A stretch of DNA of 64,000 nucleotides from an uncultured Tenacibaculum sp. (GTDB taxonomy: Bacteria > Bacteroidota > Bacteroidia > Flavobacteriales > Flavobacteriaceae): assembly GCA_947501615.1 (NCBI GenBank), contig CANMWK010000001.1, positions 434,001 to 498,000 on the forward strand. The letters are read 5' to 3'. Made by a program: the position numbers and the translations under genes. The notes beneath the pieces are model-generated. The model was not told where the DNA came from, did no database searches, and saw only the letters and a program-made list of their open reading frames with translations. The number at the start of each line of letters is the position of its first letter. The first letter of the stretch is position 1. Positions 54,302 to 63,964 of the stretch are shown here, piece by piece.

Positions 54302-55396
54302 TTAGGACGTTTTTTTAAGCTTTCTGAATGCTCCTGGAGACATTCCTAAACTGGAATTAAATGTTTTGTAGAAAGCACTTTTAGATTTAAAGCCAACTTC
54401 CATTCCAATAGCTTCAACAGAGTATTTATTAAACATAGGATTGTGTAATAAATTTTGTGCGGCTTTGATTCGATATTCATTGACAAACTGAACAACACTT
54501 TTTTTGGTTTCTTGATTGATAATTTGTGATAAATAACCTTCATTAGTTTCTAATCTAAGAGCTAAATCTGCTCTACTTAATAAAGGATCTTTAAATATTT
54601 CCTCTTCTTCCATCAATTTATAAAGTTGAGAAATAATTTTTGAGACAGTAGTTTCATTTATTTTTCTCTTGACTTGAGTTTGATGTTTTTCTTTTGATGT
54701 TAAATAGTTATGAATTTCATCTTTTTGAACGATGATTTGTAATTTAAATACTCCATAATAGAGGATCCACCAAGATAATAATGATGGAATAATTTTTAAA
54801 AATTTTAAATTATATACAGATTCAGAAATATCTAGTTCTATGCTGCCAAAAAGCCAACATAGAATAATACAAATAATGAAAAAATTCAATCTGAGTAGCC
54901 AACGTTTCTTTTCTTTTGAAATTGTGTTTGTTTTTTTTACTAAAGATCTTCCCCAACCTACTAAGAACAAATTATAGCCAAATACGGTAAAAAACTTTGT
55001 GAGATCAACAAAATCAGCAAAATCTGATTCGTATAAATGAAAAACAGTATCTAAATGAAGAATGATTTCTACAATAACGGAAAGAATAAATGGAGCATAT
55101 AACCATGTATACCACTTCTCTTTCAAATACTGATGCTTTATTTGAATAAGGAAATAGGTAAATAATGTAACTGCTACAAGATACTCTAACATTATAAGCC
55201 CTAAAAAATCTAAAAGAATATTGCCTTCAATACACCAATTCCCTAAAAAAGTTAAGTTTATTAATAAAAATAAAGACAACGAAAGATAATTGTTTGCACG
55301 ACTCTTATAAAAATCAGTAGTCACTAATGAAAGACATAAAAAATAACCTAAAACACCACTGGAAATAGTTACAAAGTTTAGTATAGTTTCATTCAA
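54302..55396 (-). CDS. Membrane AraC-family transcriptional regulator
   Basis: A 364-residue protein with six or seven hydrophobic segments in residues 8-215 and a C-terminal AraC-type domain (about 258-360: 'LLSRADLALRLETNEGYLSQIINQETKKSVVQFVNEYRIKAAQNLL', 'YSVEAIGMEVGFKSKSAFYKTFNSSLGMSPGAFRK'). The design is the same as in the regulator at 19417 but the sequences are only distantly alike. It is 100 bases upstream of the protease gene on the same strand and may regulate it. Confidence 0.88.
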   Translation of the reverse strand: MNETILNFVTISSGVLGYFLCLSLVTTDFYKSRANNYLSLSLFLLINLTFLGNWCIEGNILLDFLGLIMLEYLVAVTLFTYFLIQIKHQYLKEKWYTWLYAPFILSVIVEIILHLDTVFHLYESDFADFVDLTKFFTVFGYNLFLVGWGRSLVKKTNTISKEKKRWLLRLNFFIICIILCWLFGSIELDISESVYNLKFLKIIPSLLSWWILYYGVFKLQIIVQKDEIHNYLTSKEKHQTQVKRKINETTVSKIISQLYKLMEEEEIFKDPLLSRADLALRLETNEGYLSQIINQETKKSVVQFVNEYRIKAAQNLLHNPMFNKYSVEAIGMEVGFKSKSAFYKTFNSSLGMSPGAFRKLKKTS

Positions 55397-55437
55397 TTTT
55401 CCAAAAATTAAGAAGCTATCTAAAAAGTATTTAAAAA

Positions 55438-55540
55438 CGTCATTCTGAATTTATTTCAGAATCCCATTTTTCTGATTATCAGTTATGATGAGGAACTGAA
55501 ATATTGAAATAAATTCAGCACATGCAAGTTCATTTTAACG
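55438..55540. repeat. Flavobacterial hairpin repeat, copy B
   Basis: CTGAATTTATTTCA (55445-55458) is a perfect complement of TGAAATAAATTCAG (55505-55518), and the element is bounded by CGT and ACG. A local palindrome ATTCTGAATTT/ATTTCAGAAT sits in the left arm. It matches copy A at 48340. The flank TCTAAAAAGTATTT (55419) recurs near 63890. The remaining gap 55541-55695 shows nothing else. Confidence 0.75.
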
Positions 55541-55695
55541 AAAAATAACCTTTTTAGCCTCGTTTTTATTATTCGCGCAAATTAAAATTTTAAAGTAGTA
55601 TTTTATCTTTATGGATAGTTAAAAATAGAATAAAATTACATGTCAAAATTCTAAATTTCAGCATTTTTAATTGTCAATATAAGTGTGTTATATTT

Positions 55696-56592
55696 CTATT
55701 TTGGTACAATTCCAAAAGCTTCTTTGAGACCTATGACAATAAAATCATTAAATGTTTCGTCATGATTCCCATTTCCTGCAATGATAGTTGCATTCTTTAA
55801 TTGTAAAAACTGAACTTCTTCAGCTGTAAGACTCCCAACAGCATTATCTTGTGTACCATAAACGTAAGTGATTTTAGATAAATCGTCTATTGTATTTAAG
55901 CGTTCCGTATACCTATTCATACCTACCCCAGCAAACATTCGATTAGAATTTCTTTCTATAACATCTGTTTCTGGGTTTGCATTTACTACTGGTGTAATTC
56001 CATTTTGAAAAAATCCATTTTTTCCTTCTGAAGCTCCTTGCCAAATAGCATCATTAAGATCTAATCTTCCCGTCATAATTAAATAGTTATCGGCAATATT
56101 AATTCCTTTTTTAGCTATAAGTTCTTGCACTATAAAAGCTCCGTAAGAAACACCAAGTACATAAACCGTTCTATTTTGATTTTTAAAGAAAGTAATCACT
56201 TTAGCAAGATTTTCTACGCTTTCAGCATTAAAATTAATAGCCTCATTTAATGAAATATCATTGTCTGCAAAAGCATTAGGTTGTAATGTTTGTGCTTGAT
56301 GTACATTTGCCATTAAAATATCTGTGGAATTAAAACCTTGGAAAAATAGCTTTACTTCTTCTTCACTTAATTCAAAACCAGGACCACCTTGTGAATAGAG
56401 TAAAACTGAAGAAGCACTTTCTTCTCCTTGGAAGTAAATGAACTCTTTTATTTCTTGTGATATATCTAATGGTGTCTCCTCTTCTTTTTTAGCACAGGAA
56501 GTTAGAATGATTAAACATAAAATCATTACAAGTATACTTAAAATTCTAGAATTTCTATTGCTACTTTTTGTCCCTATAATTACTTTTTTCAT
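55696..56592 (-). CDS. Lipoprotein alpha/beta hydrolase
   Basis: A 298-residue lipoprotein (lipobox LTSC, Cys at about 33, with an N-terminal extension 'MKKVIIGTKSSNRNSRIL' before the hydrophobic part; a later start is possible). The hydrolase elbow is 'VYVLGVSYGAFIVQELI' (Ser in GVSYG). 'ITYVYGTQDNAVGSL' suggests the acid residue and 'AGNGNHDETFND' the His. The region 'YFQGEESASSVLLYSQGGPGFELS' near the start recalls oxyanion loops of this fold. The substrate is unknown. It is 141 bases after an esterase gene on the same strand. Confidence 0.78.
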   Translation of the reverse strand: MKKVIIGTKSSNRNSRILSILVMILCLIILTSCAKKEEETPLDISQEIKEFIYFQGEESASSVLLYSQGGPGFELSEEEVKLFFQGFNSTDILMANVHQAQTLQPNAFADNDISLNEAINFNAESVENLAKVITFFKNQNRTVYVLGVSYGAFIVQELIAKKGINIADNYLIMTGRLDLNDAIWQGASEGKNGFFQNGITPVVNANPETDVIERNSNRMFAGVGMNRYTERLNTIDDLSKITYVYGTQDNAVGSLTAEEVQFLQLKNATIIAGNGNHDETFNDFIVIGLKEAFGIVPK

Positions 56593-56733
56593 TATTTGAT
56601 ATTTTAATGCTGTAAAAGTATAATGGTGACAAGTACAATGAGTATTTCTATGCGATAAGAGGTGTTAAAACAGTATCAATTACACAAATTAGGACTTTTT
56701 TGATAACTTATTATTTTCTTAATAGACTGTTTT

Positions 56734-57870
56734 TTATTTCTGCTTTAATTTTTTTAGTAATCGTTTGGCAAGTGAGTAATCAGGATCAATTCCAAGTGCT
56801 TTTTTAAACATGGCTTTAGCATTCTCAGATTGACCTTTATTTCTTAGGACAACCCCCATTCCAAGATAAGATTCTTTACTTTGTGGATATACCTGTAAGG
56901 AATATTGAAAGATTTTTTCAGCAACAACTAAATTTTTATCTATTATGCTGTCAGCACCAAGTTCAAAGATAACTGATATTGGCGGTAGGATTTGAAATCC
57001 ATATCGTTTGGATAGTACATCGAAATGTAGTGTAACCTTATCTAAGGTATCCAAGCTTTTGTAAGGATTAAAGTCAGGATATAGTGTAAGAAGAAATTGA
57101 ATGAAATCGACTGCTGGTACATGACCTTGATTTACCAATTTATCTATGGTATATTTAAAATTTTCAGGCTTATGATATTTTAAAACACGAGAGAATTCTG
57201 TAATAGATTTTGTTGTCTCATTAGAATCATCATCACTATAGATAATGTGTAGAAACCTAGTTTTTGTAACGTTTTTTAATGGACCTGATTTTATTTTTTG
57301 TTGTAATATTTTAGGTATATGACTAAGTGATGGACTGCTAGCAAAATAACCATTAAATAATTCGGGATTGTTTAGCAGCGTATAAATACAAAAAAAACCA
57401 CTATTAGAACCACCATACAGCATTGTAAATGGAGCAGCTCTATATTTATTATTTACATATGTCATCAACTCTGTTTCTAAGAAGTTAATATAAGTATCTG
57501 AAATTGAAGTGTCTCTATTTTCTCGTGTAGGTAATAAAATTCTATTTCCCTCTGGTAAATCTATTCCAATGAGTATCATTTCAGGGATTTGGGATTCTCC
57601 CATATAATCTAAAGTGGATGCTAACATAGCAAACCGAGCTTTATAGTCTGAACCCAACATGTAAATTACAGGGTAGGTTTTTTGGGAACTATCGTAGTTT
57701 GTAGGTAAATGTATGGATAGTGGAATAATTTTGTCTAACACTTTTGACTGAAATGAAAATTTTTCACCTAAAGTAACTGCTGGTTCACTATTTTTATTTA
57801 TTTTTTTTTGAGCAAAAGTTACTTGTAACAAAATAGTAAATAATAGTAATAATAATCTATACTTATTCAT
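56734..57870 (-). CDS. Secreted esterase (alpha/beta hydrolase) with C-terminal TPR
   Basis: A 378-residue exported protein (signal peptide to about 20, 'LLQVTFAQ'). The esterase-D-like domain (40-265) has 'LPTNYDSSQKTYPVIYMLGSDYKARFAML', the elbow 'LYGGSNSGFFCIYTLL' and the likely His in 'LVNQGHVPAVDF'. The last 50 residues form a TPR-like helix pair ('KESYLGMGVVLRNKGQSENAKAMFKKALGIDPDYSLAKRL'), a known combination in Bacteroidota esterases. It lies 76 bases after the serine-hydrolase-like gene and probably belongs to its unit. The substrate is unknown. Confidence 0.85.
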   Translation of the reverse strand: MNKYRLLLLLFTILLQVTFAQKKINKNSEPAVTLGEKFSFQSKVLDKIIPLSIHLPTNYDSSQKTYPVIYMLGSDYKARFAMLASTLDYMGESQIPEMILIGIDLPEGNRILLPTRENRDTSISDTYINFLETELMTYVNNKYRAAPFTMLYGGSNSGFFCIYTLLNNPELFNGYFASSPSLSHIPKILQQKIKSGPLKNVTKTRFLHIIYSDDDSNETTKSITEFSRVLKYHKPENFKYTIDKLVNQGHVPAVDFIQFLLTLYPDFNPYKSLDTLDKVTLHFDVLSKRYGFQILPPISVIFELGADSIIDKNLVVAEKIFQYSLQVYPQSKESYLGMGVVLRNKGQSENAKAMFKKALGIDPDYSLAKRLLKKLKQK

Positions 57871-57946
57871 ATTCTTATTTTAATAACATACCTTTTCTTA
57901 ATAGGCTGTTTTGTTTTACTTTCAGATTTTAGTTTTTTTAATACAT

Positions 57947-59194
57947 TTATTTAAGATCAAATAGTCCTGACTTGGAAAGTTGTCGTGAAATAATATGAAG
58001 TTCATTACTTTCTCTATTAGTATTTGCAGTTCCATAAAATGCAATAACTAAATCTTTTTCAGGTGATATATAAAGACCTTGCCCTCCATGTGCTCCTTTA
58101 TATAAGTCACCATCATTATATACATCCCATTGATAACTACTGTACTTCATATCTCCCACATTTTGTGATTTCTTTAGGTTTTTATTTACATCTCGAATTT
58201 TAAATAAATGTTCATCAGAAATTATTGAACTACTACTTTTTCTACCACTAGATGTAAATGTAAGCCCAAATCTAGCAAGATCTCTAAGCGTTGTTGACAT
58301 GCCATCAATATGTGATATAGAAGTTCCATTAGTATGGATACCTAAAAGGGCACTGTATTCTGATCCTATCTTTTTCCATATTTCCTGTTCTACAAAACTT
58401 CGAAAGGTAAGACCACTAATTTTCTCGACTAATAAAGTTAGTACAGCAGCATCTGCATTCGAAAACTGATATTCTATTCTTGAAGGTTTAACAGATTTTA
58501 AAGTAGCTAAACCTTTTATTGGATTGGAATTCAATTTATAATTATCTACTAAAGGCCATTCAATTCCTGAACTCATGTTGAGAATATCTATTACAGGTAT
58601 ACCCTCCCAACCTGAGCCTTTTAAATCACCGAAATAATAATCAATAGGTTTACTAGTATCCAATAAACCTCTATCTTCTAAAATTGCAATTGAAGTACTA
58701 ACAAAGACTTGAGTTATTATCATAGTAATATGCAAATCGGTTGGAAACATTCTTGGATAACCTTCAAAAACGATTTTACCTTTATGAACTATGATTAAGC
58801 CATTAACTTCAACTTGTTGGACATAGTCGTTTAAGGATAATCCACCTCCTTTTTTTAAGTCTGTAGAAGTAATGAAATTTTTCACATCATCTCTTGGAGT
58901 TTCTTCAAGAATTTTTGGGGTATTTGATCTAAGAATTCGTGAATGCTTTTTTATTTCAGAGAAGTTCAGGTAAAAATATCGCTCCGTATCTCCATATACA
59001 GTCCATTTACCTCCATCGAAAATATGTTTATGAAAATTATAAATCTCTTCTTTTGTAAATCCTTTATAGTTGTATGTTTCATATTTTGGATTTGTAGTAC
59101 TTAAGATATCAGTGTTATTTTTTGATTTTTTATTGCACGCAATAAATGACTTAAAAAGAACTAAAATGATGAAGATTGATATACTATTTTTCAT
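57947..59194 (-). CDS. Serine-hydrolase-like lipoprotein lacking catalytic residues
   Basis: A 415-residue lipoprotein (lipobox FIAC, Cys at about 20) of the beta-lactamase/class C fold. At the place of the Ser-x-x-Lys motif it has 'HITMIITQVFVSTSIAILEDRGLLD', where Ile159 and Gln162 stand for Ser and Lys. The Tyr motif is 'YQFSNADAAVL', with Phe where Tyr is normal (Phe-Ser-Asn). Only the third motif 'GAHGGQGLYISPEKDLVIAFYG' is normal. The rest of the fold is well kept ('PVIDILNMSSGIEWP', 'STTLRDLARFGLTF'), so it is probably a binding or regulatory pseudoenzyme rather than a decaying gene. It is divergent from the second two-component pair. Confidence 0.82.
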   Translation of the reverse strand: MKNSISIFIILVLFKSFIACNKKSKNNTDILSTTNPKYETYNYKGFTKEEIYNFHKHIFDGGKWTVYGDTERYFYLNFSEIKKHSRILRSNTPKILEETPRDDVKNFITSTDLKKGGGLSLNDYVQQVEVNGLIIVHKGKIVFEGYPRMFPTDLHITMIITQVFVSTSIAILEDRGLLDTSKPIDYYFGDLKGSGWEGIPVIDILNMSSGIEWPLVDNYKLNSNPIKGLATLKSVKPSRIEYQFSNADAAVLTLLVEKISGLTFRSFVEQEIWKKIGSEYSALLGIHTNGTSISHIDGMSTTLRDLARFGLTFTSSGRKSSSSIISDEHLFKIRDVNKNLKKSQNVGDMKYSSYQWDVYNDGDLYKGAHGGQGLYISPEKDLVIAFYGTANTNRESNELHIISRQLSKSGLFDLK

Positions 59195-59401
59195 ATTTTT
59201 TGTTTGAATGATTGATACTAAAAAAATAGTTTTTAATTATTTATTGAATAAAAATAGTTCCTAATTTTTATTTTAAATTTTAAATATGATAATCGTAATC
59301 ATTAAATGATAAAATCATTTTATCATCGATATATAGCTTTTGTAAGAAATTATAGATATTTAATTGTGAAGATTAGTACCTTTATTTTATAAATAGAATT
59401 T

Positions 59402-60394
59402 ATGATAAAAAAATCCTTACAACACACAATGCTTCTTAATATTGGAGCCTTTTTATTGGTGTTTATACTTGAACTTTTAAGTGGATGGACGTTTAGAGAT
59501 AAATATGATACTTTTTTTTCTTTTTATTTATGGGGATTTAGTTATGCTATTAGTATTATGGGAATTATATGGATAAATCATTTTATTCTTATTCCTTATC
59601 TTTTTGATAAGAAAAGATATTTTTTATACGTATTCCTACTCATAGGGACTATACTTCTTGGCGCATATTTAAAAATCTATCCTAAAGTTAATTGGTCTGG
59701 TATTACTAAAATATTTTTCTTCCTTTTTTATACCACTGGAACTGGGATGGCAGCCTTTTTTTTAAGAAGAAATAGGATTGTTCAAAGAGAAAATACTGAG
59801 AAGGATAAATTACAAAGGGAAATGGAACTTAACTATTTAAAGGAGCAAGTAAATCCACATTTTTTATTTAACTCCTTAAATAGTATTTATGCCCTTTCAA
59901 GGCAAAAATCACCAGAAACTCCTAACGTTGTAATGCAGCTTTCAGAATTAATGCGGTATCAACTAGAGAGTTCTAAAAAAGAAACCGTTTTATTAAAAGA
60001 AGAACTTGAGTTTATAGAAAATTATCTATTACTTGAAGAAAAAAGACTCAGTAAACGTTGTGCTATAGAGTTTCTTATTAAAGGTGAAGTTCTTGATCTT
60101 AAAATTGCCCCAATGCTACTCATTCCATTTGTTGAAAATGCTATAAAACATGGAGCTCAAAGTACAAATGAACAAAGTACCATTGATATTTCTGCTTCTT
60201 TAAACCATAAATCACTTCATTTTTCCATAGTAAATTCAAAACCTTCTCAAGTTTCAACTACTAAAAGAAAAGGTTTAGGACTTGATAATGTTAAAAGACG
60301 TTTAGCTTTACTTTATCCAGATACGTATACTTTAAAAATTGATGATATGATGAACGAATATCATGTAAATTTAACCCTAGATTTAACCTCTTAA
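59402..60394 (+). CDS. LytS/YehU-like sensor histidine kinase
   Basis: A 330-residue membrane kinase with four hydrophobic segments in residues 8-122, then the His_kinase core 'LKEQVNPHFLFNSLNSIYALSRQ' with phospho-acceptor His153 and an ATPase domain ('MLLIPFVENAIKHGAQ' N-box, 'RKGLGLDNVKRRLALLYP' G-box). It ends five bases before the response regulator gene. It is divergent from the serine-hydrolase-like lipoprotein and esterase genes, a typical position for regulators of those neighbours. Confidence 0.94.
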   Translation: MIKKSLQHTMLLNIGAFLLVFILELLSGWTFRDKYDTFFSFYLWGFSYAISIMGIIWINHFILIPYLFDKKRYFLYVFLLIGTILLGAYLKIYPKVNWSGITKIFFFLFYTTGTGMAAFFLRRNRIVQRENTEKDKLQREMELNYLKEQVNPHFLFNSLNSIYALSRQKSPETPNVVMQLSELMRYQLESSKKETVLLKEELEFIENYLLLEEKRLSKRCAIEFLIKGEVLDLKIAPMLLIPFVENAIKHGAQSTNEQSTIDISASLNHKSLHFSIVNSKPSQVSTTKRKGLGLDNVKRRLALLYPDTYTLKIDDMMNEYHVNLTLDLTS

Positions 60395-60399
60395 TAAAT

Positions 60400-61086
60400 A
60401 TGATTAAAATTGGTATTGTTGATGACGAAGTTTTAGCTCGTAAAATACTAGAAGAATATTGTTCCAAAATCGAGGGTTTCGATATTGTAATAAATACTGG
60501 TAATCCCTTAGAGTTTATTAATTATATTCGGTTAAATGAAATTGATTTAATTTTCCTTGATATTGAAATGCCAGAGCTAAATGGTATGGAAATATTACGT
60601 TCTATGGTTAACCCTCCTAAAGTAATTTTAACTACAGCCTATTCGGAGTATGCTCTTGAAAGTTATAATTATAGTGTAGTAGACTATCTATTAAAGCCAA
60701 TAAAACTAGAGCGTTTTTTGAAGGCTATTAATAAAGTATCTTCATTAAGAATGAAAATTACTAAGCAAAAAGAAGAAACTGGAAAGCTACAAATTAAACA
60801 TGATGGATTACCGATTAACCTATCTATTAGTTCAATTTTGTGCATTCAAAGTTTTGGAAACTATTTAAAGATTTTTACTGACATTAGAATGTATTTGATT
60901 TCTGAAACACTCATCAATATCATTACCAAATTACCAGATAATTTTCAACGTACACATAAGTCTCATATTGTTAATTTAGGTAGGGTTACCAAAGCAACTC
61001 GTACACATGTATTCATTGATACAAGAAAAATTCCAATAAGTGCTACTTATAAAATAAGTGTATTTGAAAAATTAAAAAATTTATAA
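60400..61086 (+). CDS. LytTR-family response regulator
   Basis: A 228-residue regulator. The receiver domain (1-120) has acidic 'IVDDEVLARKIL', phospho-acceptor Asp54 in 'LIFLDIEMPELNG', 'VILTTAYSEYALESY' and 'DYLLKPIKLERFLKAI'. The LytTR domain (about 128-228) has 'SILCIQSFGNYLKIF' and 'FQRTHKSHIVNLGRVTKATR'. It pairs with the kinase just upstream. The LytTR sites it might bind near 59195-59401 were not resolved by eye. Confidence 0.94.
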   Translation: MIKIGIVDDEVLARKILEEYCSKIEGFDIVINTGNPLEFINYIRLNEIDLIFLDIEMPELNGMEILRSMVNPPKVILTTAYSEYALESYNYSVVDYLLKPIKLERFLKAINKVSSLRMKITKQKEETGKLQIKHDGLPINLSISSILCIQSFGNYLKIFTDIRMYLISETLINIITKLPDNFQRTHKSHIVNLGRVTKATRTHVFIDTRKIPISATYKISVFEKLKNL

Positions 61087-61187
61087 TAAACTTGACTAAT
61101 GTTAGTGAGTTAATTATCTAGTTGAAATCTTTACAGATCTCAATACAAGGACAAGAAGATTTGAACTTTTCTCTATCTTAATTTTAA

Positions 61188-61787
61188 TTAATAATACAAT
61201 CTAAAATCAAGCATTTTGCACAATTTATAGTGTTTTTGGTGTAGTTTTTCTACAACTTCAAACATATCATCATCTTCATTAAATAAATTAAAGAAAACTT
61301 TATCTAGGTTAGCACTCGATATCCCATTGAATTCATATCCGTAACCTGAAATTGCTTTAGCCCCAGTAATATCCAAAAAATATTGAGCTTCATCTTCATC
61401 TAAATCAAGTACTTTAGCATTAGAAAAGTGTAATATTTTATCATTAAGTCTTCCTTCAAAAATCTCAGCAATTTCCTGTAAGCTATAGTAATAATCGTTC
61501 AAACAAATGCTATTGGCTTCGCCTGTCATAACTAGGTAAATAATTTCATAATTCTTGAAATTATGATCATCTAAGACTAATGCATTTAAACTATTTTCTA
61601 GATCTTCTATGGTATCACAAGTTTTATGAATACTAGTAATTCCATAATCCATTGTTAACTCTTCCAATTTTTTTTGTGTATCAGTAACAATATCAATTTC
61701 TACATCATTCACACCTTCTAGACAGAATATAAAATAATCTGTATTTATCAATTGTGTTTGAGGTAATTGCTGTCTTTTGGTTAACAA
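61188..61787 (-). CDS. DUF6642-like protein with degenerate caspase-like core
   Basis: A 199-residue cytoplasmic protein. No ATG fits, so a TTG start at 61787 is used and the true start may be a little inside. It carries 'YFIFCLEGVNDVEI', 'FKNYEIIYLVMTGEANSICLNDYYYSLQEIAEIFEGRLNDKILHFSNAKVL', and 'FLDITGAKAISGYGYEFNGISSANLDKVFF'. This order is that of DUF6642-type proteins, which I recall as having a caspase-like fold with His in a 'xxHG' strand end and Cys in 'HFSSC'. Here those places read 'MTGE' and 'HFSNA', so the dyad seems lost. The role is unknown. Confidence 0.55.
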   Translation of the reverse strand: MLTKRQQLPQTQLINTDYFIFCLEGVNDVEIDIVTDTQKKLEELTMDYGITSIHKTCDTIEDLENSLNALVLDDHNFKNYEIIYLVMTGEANSICLNDYYYSLQEIAEIFEGRLNDKILHFSNAKVLDLDEDEAQYFLDITGAKAISGYGYEFNGISSANLDKVFFNLFNEDDDMFEVVEKLHQKHYKLCKMLDFRLYY

Positions 61788-61878
61788 ATTTCAGAGTTTA
61801 AAAAATAAAACACAAAAATACTATAATGTGATTTACGATTGAAAACTTTATGCAACAATATACTATCAATTTTTAAAA

Positions 61879-62517
61879 TTATATTTTAGTTATCAAACCA
61901 AATACAATATCTGTACTATTATCATTAGTTATATAAGATTTATATAAATACGTCTTATTATTTAAAATTTCAATAATCTCAACTTCTATCAAATACCCTT
62001 CTTTGTGTTTATCTTTTTCTAAGGACATTCTTATAGTCTCTAATGTATACTTATAATTATCAGTCCATTTTATTTTGTACTTCTGTATACCACCTAAACC
62101 ACCTTTCTCTATTTGACGTTTTTTACGCCTTTTTATTATAGTTTCACTATATGCTGGACTCTCATATTTAAACTTACCTAAATGAAAGACTTTACACTTT
62201 ATACGATCTTCTTTTGGTAATTTATATGTTTTATATTTTGAATTTACAAAGTAGTAAACAGATTGCCAACATTCATTTGTCATTTTCATAGGGTAAATTA
62301 ATTTTCCTTTTTTAAAATGTTCCAAACAACCTTGTTGCCAACCTTTATGCTTATAAGTACTTTTTTCTTGATTTATTACTATGTCATAACGTTTTCCATT
62401 TTTATCTACACAGTAATCTATTACCACGACTGCAACTTTCTCTACATCATCAACAAAGGTTTGTGAGTAACACGAAAAAGAAATCATTGCTAATACAAAA
62501 AATAGTAGGTGTTTCAT
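61879..62517 (-). CDS. Hypothetical exported protein
   Basis: A 212-residue protein with a signal sequence 'MKHLLFFVLAMISFSCYSQT'; either a lipobox (FSC, Cys at 16) or cleavage after YSQ is possible. The mature part starts 'FVDDVEKVAVVVIDYCVDKNGKRYDIVINQEKSTYKHKGWQQGCLEHFKKG', which resembles the TonB-C-like or energy-transducer tail seen in small Bacteroidota proteins, but this is weak. A basic stretch 'IIKRRKKRQIEKGG' splits it. I do not assign a function. It lies 100 bases after the antiporter gene. Confidence 0.65.
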   Translation of the reverse strand: MKHLLFFVLAMISFSCYSQTFVDDVEKVAVVVIDYCVDKNGKRYDIVINQEKSTYKHKGWQQGCLEHFKKGKLIYPMKMTNECWQSVYYFVNSKYKTYKLPKEDRIKCKVFHLGKFKYESPAYSETIIKRRKKRQIEKGGLGGIQKYKIKWTDNYKYTLETIRMSLEKDKHKEGYLIEVEIIEILNNKTYLYKSYITNDNSTDIVFGLITKI

Positions 62518-62617
62518 GTAGTTTTTAAAACTAAAATAGTTTTTTATATAAAGTTTCTGAAATAATTATACATAATAATTTGCTTAATACTTAAAAACTG
62601 ATAACTCATTTTTAATT

Positions 62618-63859
62618 TTAACCATACATTTTTTTAACCAATTTACCGATAGTTAACCCTTGAACTAAAATAGAAAATACGACTACCATATAAGTGATAT
62701 GTAATAAAAGATTACTTGATAAACTTTCATCTAAACTTAATGCTAAGGCTAAAGAAATACCACCTCGGAGTCCACCCCATGTTAAAATGGATACTGTTTT
62801 CATTTGATTTTCATTATCATGTTTAAGTAAAACATACGGTAAGAAAACAGAACTAAATCTTGCGATTAAAACAATACCAATAGTTACAATTCCTAATATA
62901 ATAAAAGATGTGTTAAACGATAATAAATGCGCTGCTAATCCCATTAATACAAATAATACTCCATTAAAAACTTCATCTAAAATTTCCCAAAATTCGGTTA
63001 ATGCTTGTTGAACTTCCGTCTTATTGATATTAATATGTATTTTATTTCCGATGATAAGCCCTGCAACTACCATAGCTAAAGGTCCAGATACTCCCAATTT
63101 AGAAGCTAAAGTATAACCTCCCAAAACAATAGCTAAACTTATAATTACTGCCAAATGTGCATTGTTTTTTAAACTATGAATACATCTATATCCTAGATAA
63201 CCAATAAGTAAACCATATAGAATACCTCCAACAGCTTCCTCAAGAAATAACGTACCTATTTCAAATACAACTTCATTCGTATGATGTTCACTAGTTACTG
63301 ATGCAATTAACAGAATACCAGTAAAAACAACAACACCAATTCCATCATTAAATAATGATTCTCCTTCTATTTTAATACTTAATTTTTCTTGAATATTTGC
63401 TTTTTTTAAAATTGCCATAATAGCAATAGGATCCGTAGGAGAAATTAATGCTCCAAATAATAAAGCATGTATAAATGGAAGTGAAATATTTAGCAATTGC
63501 GTTACAAAGTACAGAAGCCCGCCTACCACAGAAGTGGAAATTAAAACTCCTAAAGTAGCAAATAGTATAATAGAGGTTTTCTCTTTAGCTAAAGAAGATA
63601 AATTGACATGTAATGCTCCAGCAAACAATAAAAAACTTAAAATAACATCTAATAGTAATGTTTTAAAATCTGCATTGAGTACCATATCACAGAAGAAATT
63701 ATAGACTGATGGTAAAGTTGTTTTACTTACACTTATTAATAGTACTAATAAGATACTCAAAATCATAAGTCCTATAGTGGTGGGTAATTTTAACCATTTG
63801 TAATTGATAAAACTAAAAAAGGCTGCAATGGTAAAAACGATGCTAAACGATTCAAACAT
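62618..63859 (-). CDS. CPA1-type sodium/proton antiporter
   Basis: A 413-residue inner membrane protein with about twelve membrane segments, shorter than plant-type NHX because it has no cytoplasmic tail. The ion-binding region has '[24 protein letters not shown]' and '[21 protein letters not shown]', with the FNDG motif of CPA1 (NhaP-like) exchangers. '[19 protein letters not shown]' and the C-terminal '[24 protein letters not shown]' are conserved in the family. It would expel sodium in exchange for protons, useful in a marine cell. It appears monocistronic. Confidence 0.93.
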   Translation of the reverse strand: MFESFSIVFTIAAFFSFINYKWLKLPTTIGLMILSILLVLLISVSKTTLPSVYNFFCDMVLNADFKTLLLDVILSFLLFAGALHVNLSSLAKEKTSIILFATLGVLISTSVVGGLLYFVTQLLNISLPFIHALLFGALISPTDPIAIMAILKKANIQEKLSIKIEGESLFNDGIGVVVFTGILLIASVTSEHHTNEVVFEIGTLFLEEAVGGILYGLLIGYLGYRCIHSLKNNAHLAVIISLAIVLGGYTLASKLGVSGPLAMVVAGLIIGNKIHININKTEVQQALTEFWEILDEVFNGVLFVLMGLAAHLLSFNTSFIILGIVTIGIVLIARFSSVFLPYVLLKHDNENQMKTVSILTWGGLRGGISLALALSLDESLSSNLLLHITYMVVVFSILVQGLTIGKLVKKMYG

Positions 63860-63884
63860 GGTGATGTGTTTTTTAAGTGAGAAG

Positions 63885-63964
63885 ACTGTCTAAAAAGTAT
63901 TTTCAATAGCATAACATCTTTTAAATTAGACGTATTTTAATTGAAGTTACACTCTTTAGACAGT
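63885..63964. repeat. Short inverted repeat upstream of the antiporter gene
   Basis: ACTGTCTAAA (63885-63894) is the exact complement of TTTAGACAGT (63955-63964) with 60 bases between. The left arm continues AAGTATTTT, which is similar to the flank of hairpin repeat B (55417-55434), suggesting that this is a related dispersed element. Confidence 0.5.
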
